Origin: Alphaproteobacteria bacterium | GTDB taxonomy: Bacteria; Pseudomonadota; Alphaproteobacteria; CACIAM-22H2 | Assembly: GCA_017308135.1 (NCBI GenBank) | Contig: JAFKFM010000006.1 | Coordinates: 375,724 to 439,723 of the forward strand | Reading direction: 5' to 3' | DNA: 64,000 nt | Shown here: piece by piece, positions 1 to 8,164 of the stretch | Layout: each line of letters begins with the position of its first letter | Numbering within the stretch: position 1 is the stretch's first letter | Notes under the pieces: model-generated | Databases searched by the model: none | Seen by the model: only the letters and a program-made list of their open reading frames with translations | What the model was told of the DNA's origin: nothing | Made by a program: the position numbers and the translations under genes

Positions 1-2
1 GC

Positions 3-239
3 GTCCGCCGTGACCGCGACCTTGGCGGATTCGCCGTCGTGCGGTCTGCGTATCCTGGCGGTGCGCCGGGGCGCCGCGGCAAAAGCCGCCGATCCGTGTT
101 GGCGCGCGCAGTTCGTTTTCCATTTGCGCGCGGGCCTTCCGGCGCGGAGCTTTGCGCCATTGACGGACCGTCCGCCCGCAAGATAGAGGACAAAGTGATC
201 CGCATCGTGAATCGTATGCGTCGGCGTGCAATCCAATGA
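3..239 (+). CDS. C-terminal end of an unidentified protein (cut by window edge)
   Basis: An open frame enters from the left edge and stops with a TGA that overlaps the ATG of the next gene by four bases (ATGA), the coupling style used repeatedly in this chromosome. The visible 78 residues are Arg- and Gly-rich, end in a basic tail and show no family motif. A second open frame starting at base 1 and stopping at 189 has somewhat higher third-position GC, so which of the two is translated is uncertain. No function is proposed. Confidence 0.3.
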   Translation, partial: VRRDRDLGGFAVVRSAYPGGAPGRRGKSRRSVLARAVRFPFARGPSGAELCAIDGPSARKIEDKVIRIVNRMRRRAIQ

Positions 240-808
240 TCAGATTCTCGATCTCTGACGCGATTCTCGTTCTCGGCGTGCTGGTGCTCGGCGGTCTTGG
301 TTTCGCTTGGTCCTACGCAAGCGACGGCATCTACACCGACGAGCTTCGCGCGATCGCCGTGCGCGAGACGAGCCGTCCCGCGATCGATCGCGCCGTGTTC
401 GGCGCGTGGCGCGTGACATGCGAAGCGGAGGTGTGCCGCGCGGAAACCGCCGTGGAAGAGCCGAGCGGCGCGGCGACGATGATCGTCCAGGTCGCCGTCA
501 ACGGCGAGCGGCGCGGCGTGTTGATTTCGATCGCGGTGCCGATCGGCATCGACATCGCGCCGGGCGTGCTGCTGCGCACGTCGACCGCCGTCGAGGCGGC
601 GGCGGCGATCCTCGAATGCGCGCCGGCCGGATGCGTCGCGCGCTTCTTCCCCGAAACCTTTCTGATGACGGCTTTGCGCCAGTCCGACGCGCTGACGATC
701 CGCTATCGCCGCGCTTCCGGCGGGCTCGGGCTCGATCCGGTGCCCGACGCGCTGGTCAGTCTCCACGTTCCCATGGCCGGTTTCGTCCAAGCGATCGCGG
801 CGCTGTGA
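236..808 (+). CDS. IalB (invasion-associated locus B) family protein, membrane-anchored
   Basis: This 190-residue protein has an N-terminal hydrophobic segment (about residues 9-27) that anchors or exports it, followed by one IalB-like domain. The family pattern is visible: a W-x-V-x-C at residues 58-62 with a second Cys at 67, a GVLL stretch near 110, a Cys pair at 128 and 133 in the form C-x4-C before an aromatic run, and the closing 'GF.QAIAAL' motif. IalB proteins are periplasmic or envelope proteins, first linked to erythrocyte invasion in Bartonella but widespread in free-living alphaproteobacteria, with unclear biochemistry. Its stop overlaps the start of the polysaccharide ligase gene, suggesting a joint envelope role. 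The family call is fairly secure; the function is not. Confidence 0.7.
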   Translation: MIRFSISDAILVLGVLVLGGLGFAWSYASDGIYTDELRAIAVRETSRPAIDRAVFGAWRVTCEAEVCRAETAVEEPSGAATMIVQVAVNGERRGVLISIAVPIGIDIAPGVLLRTSTAVEAAAAILECAPAGCVARFFPETFLMTALRQSDALTIRYRRASGGLGLDPVPDALVSLHVPMAGFVQAIAAL

Positions 809-2637
809 TGAAGGCGCGCCCGGCCGTCGATGTCGCGTTGGCACTGGCGGCGTTCGTCGCGGTCGGCGGGCACACGCATCAAACTTTCGATCTCAACGTC
901 GTCCAATGGAGCGGCGCGGCATTGCTTCTGATCGCCGCGCTCGCCGCATCGAGCCGATCGAGGGGCGCGGGGATCTCGCGCGCGGATTTACCTCTCTGGA
1001 TGTTAATCGGATACGCGGCGATTTCCCTCTTCTGGTCGCCGGTGCCGCACGTCGGCGCGGCCTTCGTGGTCAAGGCCGCTTTCGTCGGCGGCTTGATTTG
1101 GAGTTTGCGCCTGGTCTTCGAAGCGGGCCGGGAAACCCCGATCTTGATCGGCATCGCCGGCGCTGTGTTGCAGACGTTGCTGCTGAACTATTTTCCGCCG
1201 ACGGCGATCACGATCGGCGGATTTGGCAATCCCAATTTCGTCGTCGAGATGATGGCGATGGTGCTACCGTGGATCGCGGGTTTTGCCTTGCGTCGCGGTC
1301 GAAGCGTGGGCGGGTTCGCGCTGTGGGGATTGTTTTGCATCGCGCTGTGGTTCGCGATCGTCGACACGCCGAGCAAAGTGCCGATCCTGGTACTCGGTGG
1401 GTTGGGCGTTCTAGCGGTCCCGTTCGCGTTGTTGCGCTTGGGCAAGGTCGGAGTCGCCGTTGGCATCGCGGCGTTGACGGCGGTCGCGTGGGCGGCGTCG
1501 TTGCGCGGTTTGGCGTCGTTCACGCGCTCGCTGGGCGAACGCGGCGAGATCTTCCTCAACACCTTGGCGATCGCGCGCGACACCTTTCCGTGGGGCGGCG
1601 GCGCGGGATCGTTCGGCGCGCTTTATCCGCTCTATCAGGAACGCCACCTCGCCAATCTGCCCGAACATTATTTAATTCTACGCCGCGTCCTGATCGGCGC
1701 TGCGCACAACGATTTTTTGCAGGCGGTGGTCGACTATGGCGCGCCGGCGATCGTCGCGCTTTTCGCGGCCGCCGCATTGGCGGCTGCGGCGTTCGTCGCG
1801 AAGCGGTCGGCATGGCGTGGGCCGGCGTTGGTGTCACTCGCGGCCGGGGCTCTGGCGAGCCTCGTCGGTTTTCCGTTTCAGAATCCCGCGACCCTCGTTC
1901 TCGCCGCCCTCGCCGTCGCAGGATTGACCGCGCGGACCGAGCCGAACGCGTGCGTCGCCGCAGGACCTGGATTCGCGGTCGCGCGGTGGGTGGCGGGCTG
2001 TGGCGCAGCGGTCTTCTTCGCTATCTCGGTCTTTAATTTCATGGCGTATTACGATCTGCGGCGTATGGTGATGATGCGCCATCCCGCGCCGGACAGCGCC
2101 TACGCGGCTCATGCGCGCGCCAACCGTCTGGCGCCCTGGGATCCGTTCATCGGCCAGACGCTGTTCGTTACCTATATGTCTTGGGCGACGGCAATCGACC
2201 GCCGCTATTCGGACTATCCCAACGATCGCGTGTCCCGTCTCGCAGATCCGCTGGCGACGGGTCCCGACAATGCGACGATCTACGCGTTGTCGCGCCGCTA
2301 CGCGCCAAACAACTTCAATCTCGGCTACGGACGACTGCAGTATCTATTGAATGCGCGTCTACATCGGACGCACGCGGCGGAAATCGACGCTATTCTCGCC
2401 GAAATCCGCCGCTCGGTTCCGCATCTACCGGAAACGATCGTTCTGTCCGCCTACGCGGCGGGCCTGCGCAACGACCCGGATGCGATGGCGGTCGTGGCAC
2501 GCGACGCGGCGCTTCCCGGCGTGCGCTGGCGACCGGAGATGCGCGCGGCGTACGAAGCACTCGCAGCAGCCCACGCCAGGATCGAGAGTTCCGGCAATCC
2601 CGGCGCCTACGACATTGTCATCCATTTGGAATGGTAA
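808..2637 (+). CDS. O-antigen ligase / polymerase (Wzy_C, WaaL-like) membrane protein
   Basis: The product is 609 residues. About two thirds is a run of hydrophobic segments typical of a polytopic inner-membrane protein (roughly a dozen helices). This is followed by a soluble stretch of about 200 residues (from about 410), rich in Tyr, Arg and Pro, that resembles the helical tails fused to some Wzy_C proteins. A large loop before the last helices fits the periplasmic catalytic loop of O-antigen ligases and polymerases. The ATG at 808 overlaps the previous stop, which fixes the start. Expected role: polymerising or transferring lipid-linked glycan at the periplasmic face. Ligase and polymerase cannot be told apart here. 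The 3' end overlaps the convergent TPR gene by 20 bases. Confidence 0.75.
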   Translation: MKARPAVDVALALAAFVAVGGHTHQTFDLNVVQWSGAALLLIAALAASSRSRGAGISRADLPLWMLIGYAAISLFWSPVPHVGAAFVVKAAFVGGLIWSLRLVFEAGRETPILIGIAGAVLQTLLLNYFPPTAITIGGFGNPNFVVEMMAMVLPWIAGFALRRGRSVGGFALWGLFCIALWFAIVDTPSKVPILVLGGLGVLAVPFALLRLGKVGVAVGIAALTAVAWAASLRGLASFTRSLGERGEIFLNTLAIARDTFPWGGGAGSFGALYPLYQERHLANLPEHYLILRRVLIGAAHNDFLQAVVDYGAPAIVALFAAAALAAAAFVAKRSAWRGPALVSLAAGALASLVGFPFQNPATLVLAALAVAGLTARTEPNACVAAGPGFAVARWVAGCGAAVFFAISVFNFMAYYDLRRMVMMRHPAPDSAYAAHARANRLAPWDPFIGQTLFVTYMSWATAIDRRYSDYPNDRVSRLADPLATGPDNATIYALSRRYAPNNFNLGYGRLQYLLNARLHRTHAAEIDAILAEIRRSVPHLPETIVLSAYAAGLRNDPDAMAVVARDAALPGVRWRPEMRAAYEALAAAHARIESSGNPGAYDIVIHLEW

Positions 2638-4708
2638 ATTGATCGATCGGCGCGCCCCGCGCGACCGCGCTCAATAATGCCGCGATACGATCGTAAACGT
2701 CCCGCCAATCGCGATGTCGCGTCTGGCGCAACAGGCGGACGGATCCGTACCAATGCGTCGTTTCGCCCGTCATCGACCAGCGCCAATCCGGAACAATCGG
2801 CAGGATAAGCCGCGCCGGACGGCCGAGGGCGCCGGCGAGATGCGCGACGCTGGTATCGACGGTAACGACGAGATCGACCAGTTCGCACAATGCGGCCGTA
2901 TCCGCGAAATCGTCGATTTTGGCGGCGAAGTCGCGGATGTTCAATGCTTGGCCGAGAAATGCCCGATCGACCTCGCGCACTTCCTTCTGTAACGAGATAT
3001 AATCGATGCCGTCGGACAACACCGTCGTCAACGTCGCCAAGCGATGGCTGCGATTGGCGTCGTCGGGATGGTCGGTGCTTCCCGACCAGACGAGACCGAC
3101 GCGCGGCCGAATTTTCGGGCCCAGAATGCGCGACCACTTCGCGACGAAAACCGGGTCGGCGCGCAAATAGCCGTCGCGCGCGGGCACGGCGTCGATCCCT
3201 TTCCAGAACATGCGGCCGAGATCGAAGATGGAGACGACATAGTCGAACCGTTCGGCGTTCGCGAGTTCCGCCGTCAACAGCTCCACGCCTTCGATCTGCT
3301 CGAACAGCGAGACCAAAGCCTTCTGCACCAGCAACGTGACCCGTGCGCCGGTCGCCGCAAGGTCCCGGATGTAGCGGACAAATTGTATCGAGTCCCCGAG
3401 CCCCTGCTCGCACGTCACCAACACGGATCGGGCGGCCGCATCCCGCAGATTCGCGGGCGGGCGTGGGCGCAAGGCGCCGACGCCGACCTTGCGCTGCAGA
3501 CGCAGCGTCCGCCAGCGCCAATCATATTCCGGCCAACCACCTTCGTAGTCGCCGCGCAACATCCGGATGACGCCGAGATTGACGTGCGCCAAGGCGTATT
3601 CCGGATCCGCATCGATCGCGTTCTCGTTGCACGTCGCCGCCTCGTCGAAGCGGCCGAGCGCGAACAGCGCGTTCCCTTTGGACGTATGCGCGGCGGCGGA
3701 TCGCGGATTGATCTTCAGCGCGACGTCGAAGCTTCGCAAAGCCGCGTCGGTGTCGCCGACGCCGTGCAGCGCCGCTCCGAGATTGATATGCGGCTCTTCG
3801 CGCTGCGGGCCGAGTTCGATCGCGCGACGGCAATGGGCGACGGCCGCGTCGTAGCGCCGCAGCTGGCAATAGGCGTGGCCGAGATTGCTGTGAAGGTCGG
3901 CGTGATCGGGCCGCAAGCGCAACGCTTCTTCATAGAGGACGGCCCCGTGTTCGGAATAACCTGCTTCCGTCAGAAGATTCGCCAACTCGAACTTCGCGTC
4001 GAAACTGTCGGGATGCGCCGCCAACGCCGCGCGGAATGCCGTTTCCGCGGCGACGGCGTCGCCGGCCCGGCGCGCAGCGCGCCCCATCTCGATTTTAATG
4101 GTGGCAAGATTTTCGATGGCGCTGCGTGCCGCCGGATCGATCGCGAGCGCACGCTCGAAACAAGTTTGGGCGGCGTCCAAACGCCCGGCGAGAAAATGCG
4201 TGCCGCCGAGATTGAGTTGGGCGTCGAAATGTCCCGGGCGAAGCGTCGCGGCGCGCGCGAAATACCCGTGCGCTTCGTCGCCTTTGCCGAGCTGCAAAGC
4301 GGTGTTTCCAGCTTGAAAGGCCAGGTCCGCGTCGCCGGGGTCGATCGCCAGCGCGTCGGTCAGAATACGCAAAGCGTCTTCGGGCCGACCCAACGCCAAT
4401 GCCGCATTGGCGCGATTGCGCAACAGAAACGTCGAACGCGGAAAAATCGTCAGCGCGCGGTCTAGAAACGCCGCCGCTTCGTCGTTGCGTCCGCGGGCGA
4501 CGGCAAGAGACGCGAGATTGTTCAACGCGTCCGCGACATGATCGCCGTCCGAGACGGCACGCATATAATGCGCCGCCGCCGCCTCGAGCAGCCCCGCTTG
4601 ATGCGCGGCAAGTCCGGATTCGAAAGGCGACACTTGGCGCGTTGGTTTTTCGTCGGTCACCGCACCGGCCGTTTCGCATGCAATGGCGTGCGCCTTTCCA
4701 AATCGCAT
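2618..4708 (-). CDS. TPR protein with C-terminal GT9-like glycosyltransferase domain
   Basis: This 696-residue protein begins with about ten tetratricopeptide repeats (about residues 25-400; recurring A-x-x-N-x-G and 'AL..P' spacing). They are followed by a glycosyltransferase-9-like domain (about 410-690) carrying a 'GLGDSIQF' nucleotide-sugar loop and a 'VDTSVAHLAGALG' motif typical of ADP-heptose:LPS heptosyltransferase relatives. Such fusions are common in alphaproteobacteria and are thought to glycosylate proteins or surface glycans; the acceptor is unknown. The ATG at 4708 was chosen because coding character begins there; farther upstream the same frame runs under recX. A GTG at 4660 is an alternative. 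The gene is convergent with the Wzy_C gene, which supports a surface-glycan role. Confidence 0.7.
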   Translation of the reverse strand: MRFGKAHAIACETAGAVTDEKPTRQVSPFESGLAAHQAGLLEAAAAHYMRAVSDGDHVADALNNLASLAVARGRNDEAAAFLDRALTIFPRSTFLLRNRANAALALGRPEDALRILTDALAIDPGDADLAFQAGNTALQLGKGDEAHGYFARAATLRPGHFDAQLNLGGTHFLAGRLDAAQTCFERALAIDPAARSAIENLATIKIEMGRAARRAGDAVAAETAFRAALAAHPDSFDAKFELANLLTEAGYSEHGAVLYEEALRLRPDHADLHSNLGHAYCQLRRYDAAVAHCRRAIELGPQREEPHINLGAALHGVGDTDAALRSFDVALKINPRSAAAHTSKGNALFALGRFDEAATCNENAIDADPEYALAHVNLGVIRMLRGDYEGGWPEYDWRWRTLRLQRKVGVGALRPRPPANLRDAAARSVLVTCEQGLGDSIQFVRYIRDLAATGARVTLLVQKALVSLFEQIEGVELLTAELANAERFDYVVSIFDLGRMFWKGIDAVPARDGYLRADPVFVAKWSRILGPKIRPRVGLVWSGSTDHPDDANRSHRLATLTTVLSDGIDYISLQKEVREVDRAFLGQALNIRDFAAKIDDFADTAALCELVDLVVTVDTSVAHLAGALGRPARLILPIVPDWRWSMTGETTHWYGSVRLLRQTRHRDWRDVYDRIAALLSAVARGAPIDQFTIPNG

Positions 4709-4823
4709 GACTTCGCGAATTGGGCGTTTCGGTGACGGAACCGTTTGATTCCGTACTTGGTGCCTTCGCGATCGCCTAATTTGCAATGCCAAAAGCCGGC
4801 ATATCGGCCGATCCGCTTCGACA

Positions 4824-5360
4824 TCATGGATCCCCCAGCGTTTCCAAATTCGCGTCGACGATGCGGCGCGCAAGTTCGGGCTCGAACCCGGCGCGCGCCA
4901 GGGCCGCGATATCGCGCATGCGGCGCGCTTCGCGCTTGGCCGGATCGCCATAGGCGCCCAAGCGCTTCTTCTTCGCCCAGCGGATCGCGCGCGCGCGATC
5001 GGTGTCGCCTGTTTCGTCCACGGCATCGAGGGCGTGGCCGATTTCGTCCCGGCCGACGCCTTTGATTTGCAGCCGCTGGGCGATGCGCCCGCGCGCGAGG
5101 CCGCGTCTTGCGAGGCTTGCGGCCAAAGCTTCGGCGTAGAGCTTGTCGTTGAGCAGGCCTTTGGCGGCGAGCTTTTCAAGCACTTTTTCGACCGCCGCCG
5201 CGCCCGCGTCGCGCTCGACGATGCCCGCGCGCGCCGCGCGTTCGACTTTGCGCATCAACACACGGCGCACGCCTTCGCGGCTGGCAGCGTAGCGCTCGAG
5301 ATAGGCAAGCGCGCCTTTCTCCAGGCGTTCTTGCGTCGGTGGTTTGGGGATTTTGCGCAT
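4824..5360 (-). CDS. recX: Regulatory protein RecX
   Basis: The 178-residue protein shows the three-helix tandem repeats of RecX: an N-terminal 'AYLERYAASREGVRRVL' helix block, 'LAAKGLLND..YAEALA' in the middle and 'RGLARGRI...L..KG' after it. RecX binds inside the RecA filament groove and limits RecA recombinase and coprotease activity. recA is not in this window. A CGGAGAG ribosome site lies just before the ATG. The gene is unusual in context: the IS607 element ends within about 40 bases of its start codon, so its native promoter has probably been displaced or replaced. Confidence 0.85.
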   Translation of the reverse strand: MRKIPKPPTQERLEKGALAYLERYAASREGVRRVLMRKVERAARAGIVERDAGAAAVEKVLEKLAAKGLLNDKLYAEALAASLARRGLARGRIAQRLQIKGVGRDEIGHALDAVDETGDTDRARAIRWAKKKRLGAYGDPAKREARRMRDIAALARAGFEPELARRIVDANLETLGDP

Positions 5361-5403
5361 GGCAGACCGCTCTCCGGAACCTATACAAACTTACGCATTT
5401 TTT

Positions 5404-6603
5404 TCATGCGGCATGTCTGTTGTCCGATTCCTGCTTCATCGAGGCTCGTTTCACGCGCGGCTTGCGCCGTGCGCCAGAGCGATCCTCTCCACAGGCTGTC
5501 ACCGCGAAGCTCGCGGCCAGTTTCTCCAAATTCCGGGCCGCATTGACGTCCCGGTTCGCTTCGTATCCGCAGCTCTCGCAGCTATAGACGCGTTGCGAGA
5601 GTTCCAGTTCGGCTTTCACCGAGCCGCAGCAAGAACAGGTCTTGCTCGAAGGGTAAAATCTGGCGGCGACGACGATCGTCGCACCGCGCAGGCGTGCCTT
5701 GTACTCGAGCTGCCTCCGAAACTCGAAGAATGACGCGTCCATGATCGACCTGGCAAGATACCGGTTGCGAGTCATGCCGCGCACGTTCAAATCCTCGATT
5801 CCGATGCGTCGATACGTCGCGACAAGTCGCGTCGTGAGCTTGTGTAGCGCATCCTTCCGGATATTCCCGATCCGCGCGTGTAAACGCGCGAGACGCCGCT
5901 TCGCCTTGAGCGCGTTGCACGAACCACGTTTCTTGCGTGCCAAGGCTTTGTTCGCCCGCCGGAGATGGCCGAGTAGATTTTTGTGCGGTTTCGGCCCCTC
6001 GATTTTGGTCCCGTCACTCAACGCTGCAAGATTCGTCACGCCTAGATCGAGGCCAATAGCCGCGATCGGTTGGACTATCGCGGGCACGTCCGGCGCCTCG
6101 AACAGGATCGAAGCGAACCATCGGTCCGCCGTTCTCGAGACGGTAACGCGTTTGGCGACACCTTCGAAGCGCGGAGTCTCGCGCGTACGCACCCAGCCGA
6201 TGACAGGGAGCTTTATCCGCTTGCCGTCGATGCGGAACGTCCCAACCTCGTTCGCAGCACAGAAGCTGTCGCTGACGCCTTTTTTCTTGAACCGCGGATA
6301 GTGCCCACGTTTCTCGAAGAACGACCGAAACGCCGTACCGAGGTCAATAATCGCCTCCTGGGCGGCACATTTGGTGACGTCGAACATCCATGGAAACGTG
6401 GCGCGTTTCACTTCGTTGAGCCGCCGGCGCAGCAGTGCGTCCGTCGGCTGCGGCGAACTCGGGTCGGATTTGCGCGCCTCATACATGCGCCGCCATTCGC
6501 CAAGCGACCAGTTATAGGCGAAGCGAGCCGTGCCAGCTCCTTTGGCAAAATAGGTCCGTTGCTTGTTCGTCGGATCGAGTGCGATACGATGAGCGATCAG
6601 CAT
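5404..6603 (-). CDS. tnpB: TnpB, RNA-guided endonuclease of IS607-family element
   Basis: The product is 399 residues from an ATG at 6603 that overlaps the tnpA stop (TGATG); a TTG one codon upstream is possible. A wedge/REC-like N-terminal half leads into a RuvC nuclease whose three acidic residues are all present: Asp186 in 'GLDLGVTNLA', Glu270 in 'IGIEDLNV' and Asp352 in 'ANRDVNAARN'. A zinc ribbon (Cys323, Cys326, Cys342, Cys345) is inserted before the last Asp. TnpB is the ancestor of Cas12; guided by an omega RNA from the element's right end, it cuts the DNA left empty after transposition and so preserves the element. All parts look functional. The basic tail after residue 370 overlaps the expected omega-RNA region. 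Confidence 0.85.
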   Translation of the reverse strand: MLIAHRIALDPTNKQRTYFAKGAGTARFAYNWSLGEWRRMYEARKSDPSSPQPTDALLRRRLNEVKRATFPWMFDVTKCAAQEAIIDLGTAFRSFFEKRGHYPRFKKKGVSDSFCAANEVGTFRIDGKRIKLPVIGWVRTRETPRFEGVAKRVTVSRTADRWFASILFEAPDVPAIVQPIAAIGLDLGVTNLAALSDGTKIEGPKPHKNLLGHLRRANKALARKKRGSCNALKAKRRLARLHARIGNIRKDALHKLTTRLVATYRRIGIEDLNVRGMTRNRYLARSIMDASFFEFRRQLEYKARLRGATIVVAARFYPSSKTCSCCGSVKAELELSQRVYSCESCGYEANRDVNAARNLEKLAASFAVTACGEDRSGARRKPRVKRASMKQESDNRHAA

Positions 6604-7226
6604 CAAGCCTCCTCGACGACTTTCTTGATGCCATCGATGATCAACTTGTTCTTACGCGAACGGCTGCCGTAGAGCCTCGCGCTGAAGACGGTAATGATCT
6701 CCAAGACGTCTTTCGCGAGATCTTCCTCGAAAGTTGCGTCCTCGCCTCGATTCAAGATAACGACTTCAATGTTCCGCGCTTCGCACAGCGCGAAGATAAG
6801 CTCAGCGCCAAAACGCAGCAGACGATCTTTGTGCGTCAAGACGAGACGCCCGACGCTCTCGTCGAGAATGCCGTCGATGAGTCGCTTCAGCCCCCTCTTT
6901 CGATAGTTCATGCCCGAGCCGAGATCGGCGACAATTTCGTAAGTCCAACCTGCTGCCGCGCAATACATCTCGAGGACTTTCTTTTGCCTTTCAAGATCCT
7001 CTTTCTGGTCGAGTGATGAGACGCGCGCGTAAGCGACAGTCTTGCGATCGGCGACGGCCTCCGCCCGAAAAAGATCGGGACGCAGCTTCGCTAGATCGTA
7101 ACGACGACGACCGCCGGCCGTCTTCTCCGTCGGTACGGCCTTGCCTTCGCGTTCCCAGCGACGAAGCGTCTGCGGCGAGACGCCAAGGGCTTTGGCAGCC
7201 TCTGCGATGGAGACGAACCTGCTCAT
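6603..7226 (-). CDS. tnpA: IS607-family serine recombinase transposase (TnpA)
   Basis: The 207-residue protein has an N-terminal MerR-type helix-turn-helix (about 5-45, 'AAKALGVSPQTLRRWEREG' region with 'GGRRRYD' wing). A compact resolvase-type catalytic domain follows, with the nucleophile serine in 'YARVSSLDQ' (about residue 70), a 'DLGSGMNYRKRGL' loop, and 'LVLTHKDRLLRFG'. IS607 TnpA excises and inserts DNA through a dinucleotide-core serine-recombinase reaction. Its stop overlaps the tnpB start. A promoter-like pair overlaps two 10-base repeats just upstream, which suggests self-regulation. Confidence 0.88.
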   Translation of the reverse strand: MSRFVSIAEAAKALGVSPQTLRRWEREGKAVPTEKTAGGRRRYDLAKLRPDLFRAEAVADRKTVAYARVSSLDQKEDLERQKKVLEMYCAAAGWTYEIVADLGSGMNYRKRGLKRLIDGILDESVGRLVLTHKDRLLRFGAELIFALCEARNIEVVILNRGEDATFEEDLAKDVLEIITVFSARLYGSRSRKNKLIIDGIKKVVEEA

Positions 7227-7232
7227 GATGGC

Positions 7233-7260
7233 AATATATGCGCAAATATGCGCAATTCAA
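7233..7260 (-). promoter_or_regulatory. Putative tnpA promoter overlapping tandem repeats
   Basis: On the minus strand TTGAAT (7260-7255) and TATATT (7238-7233) are 16 bases apart, a plausible -35/-10 pair. The -10 ends six bases before the tnpA ATG, implying a leaderless or nearly leaderless transcript. The spacer is occupied by the two 10-base repeats at 7236-7255, so a protein bound there would block RNA polymerase. Confidence 0.4.
7236..7255. repeat. Perfect 10-base tandem repeat at IS607 left end
   Basis: ATATGCGCAA occurs twice head to tail without a gap (7236-7245 and 7246-7255). A near copy of its core in inverted sense, TTACGCAT, lies at 5391-5398 beyond tnpB. Short repeated subterminal motifs near both ends are what an IS607 transposase would be expected to bind; the binding itself is inferred. 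Confidence 0.65.
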
Positions 7261-7354
7261 GTATCAATTTTTGAAACTCTGTTTGAATTAGGGCTTTACG
7301 GATCGGAAGAGGGGTAGCGCGCGCCTCGCGTCCCGGCCTATTTTCCGCGCCCCG

Positions 7355-8164
7355 ATGACCGAACCTCGCCCCATTCCGCCCGCCCCCCGCGCCTATGGCG
7401 CCGTCAATTGGCTGGGCCTGAAAACGCTCGCCTGGCGCGAGATCCGCCGCTTCATCAAGGTGCATACCCAGACGATCTGGGCGCCCGTGATCACCACGCT
7501 GCTGTTCCTGGCGGTGTTCGCGCTCGCCTTGGGCGGGGCGGTTCAGGAAAAGGGCGGCGTGCCCTTCGTCGAATTTCTGGTGCCGGGCCTGATCATCATG
7601 GCGATGGCGCAAAACGCCTTCGCGAATACCAGCTCGTCGATCATCATTTCGAAGGTCCAAGGCAATATCGTCGACACGCTGATGCCGCCCTTGTCGCCGA
7701 TCGAATTGGTCGTCGGCTTCGCGGCCGGCGGCATCGTGCGCGGCATGGTGGTCGGCGGCGTGGTCGCGATCTGCCTGATCCCGTTAGTGACGATCCATGT
7801 GTCGTCGCCGTTCTGGATCGTGTTTCACGGGCTGATGGCGTCGACGATGCTGGCCCTGCTGGGTATCGCGGGCGGCGTGTGGTCGGAGAAATTCGACCAT
7901 ATCGCGGCGGTGACGAATTTCATCGTCACACCGCTTTCGTTCCTGTCGGGCACGTTCTACACGATCGACCGCCTGCCCGAGGCGTGGCGCATAGCCGCGC
8001 ATTTCAACCCGTTTTTCTACATGATCGACGGGTTCCGCTACGGCTTCATCGGCCATACCGACACGAACCCGCTGCTGGGGGCCGCCGTCATGCTCGGCGT
8101 GAACGCGGCGCTGGCATTGTTGTGCTGGCGGATGTTCGCGCGCGGGTACAAGCTGCGCGCGTGA
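7355..8164 (+). CDS. ABC-2 type transporter permease (YadH-like)
   Basis: The 269-residue protein has six hydrophobic segments in the ABC-2 pattern: 'TLLFLAVFALALG' near 50-62, 'FLVPGLIIMAMAQNAF' near 75-90, and the conserved 'TFYTIDRLPEAWR..AHFNPFFYMIDGFRYGF' region before the last helix. It should export a polar or amphipathic substrate as a dimer with an ATPase subunit. No ATPase gene is next to it; the sequence immediately upstream is the IS607 element, and the pair partner in YadGH-type systems usually sits there. Its TGA overlaps the ATG of the next gene by one base. The substrate is unknown. Confidence 0.8.
   Translation: MTEPRPIPPAPRAYGAVNWLGLKTLAWREIRRFIKVHTQTIWAPVITTLLFLAVFALALGGAVQEKGGVPFVEFLVPGLIIMAMAQNAFANTSSSIIISKVQGNIVDTLMPPLSPIELVVGFAAGGIVRGMVVGGVVAICLIPLVTIHVSSPFWIVFHGLMASTMLALLGIAGGVWSEKFDHIAAVTNFIVTPLSFLSGTFYTIDRLPEAWRIAAHFNPFFYMIDGFRYGFIGHTDTNPLLGAAVMLGVNAALALLCWRMFARGYKLRA

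Larger units (their letters stand above)
5385..7290 (-). mobile_element. IS607-family insertion sequence (tnpA + tnpB), ends approximate
   Basis: The element carries a MerR-HTH/serine-recombinase transposase and a TnpB nuclease in the order tnpA-tnpB, the hallmark arrangement of IS607. Both frames are intact with catalytic residues present. Subterminal repeats are visible: a perfect 10-base tandem repeat at 7236-7255 at the tnpA side and a related TTACGCAT at 5391-5398 past the tnpB stop. IS607 elements make no target-site duplication and have no terminal inverted repeats, so the ends cannot be fixed from one copy; the true right-hand end could lie up to about 7310. The element separates recX from the ABC-2 permease. 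Confidence 0.75.

Noticed and set aside
307-807. Upstream extension of the polysaccharide ligase frame (776-residue version)
   Set aside because: The added residues are Arg-rich out-of-frame translation of the IalB-like gene; the ATG at 808 overlaps the previous stop.
4709-5179. Upstream extension of the TPR-GT9 frame under recX
   Set aside because: The extra residues are out-of-frame translation of recX with no conserved features.
6603-7226. tnpA as a MerR regulator of the ABC transporter
   Set aside because: The helix-turn-helix is followed by a complete serine-recombinase domain and coupled to tnpB, which defines an IS607 transposase.
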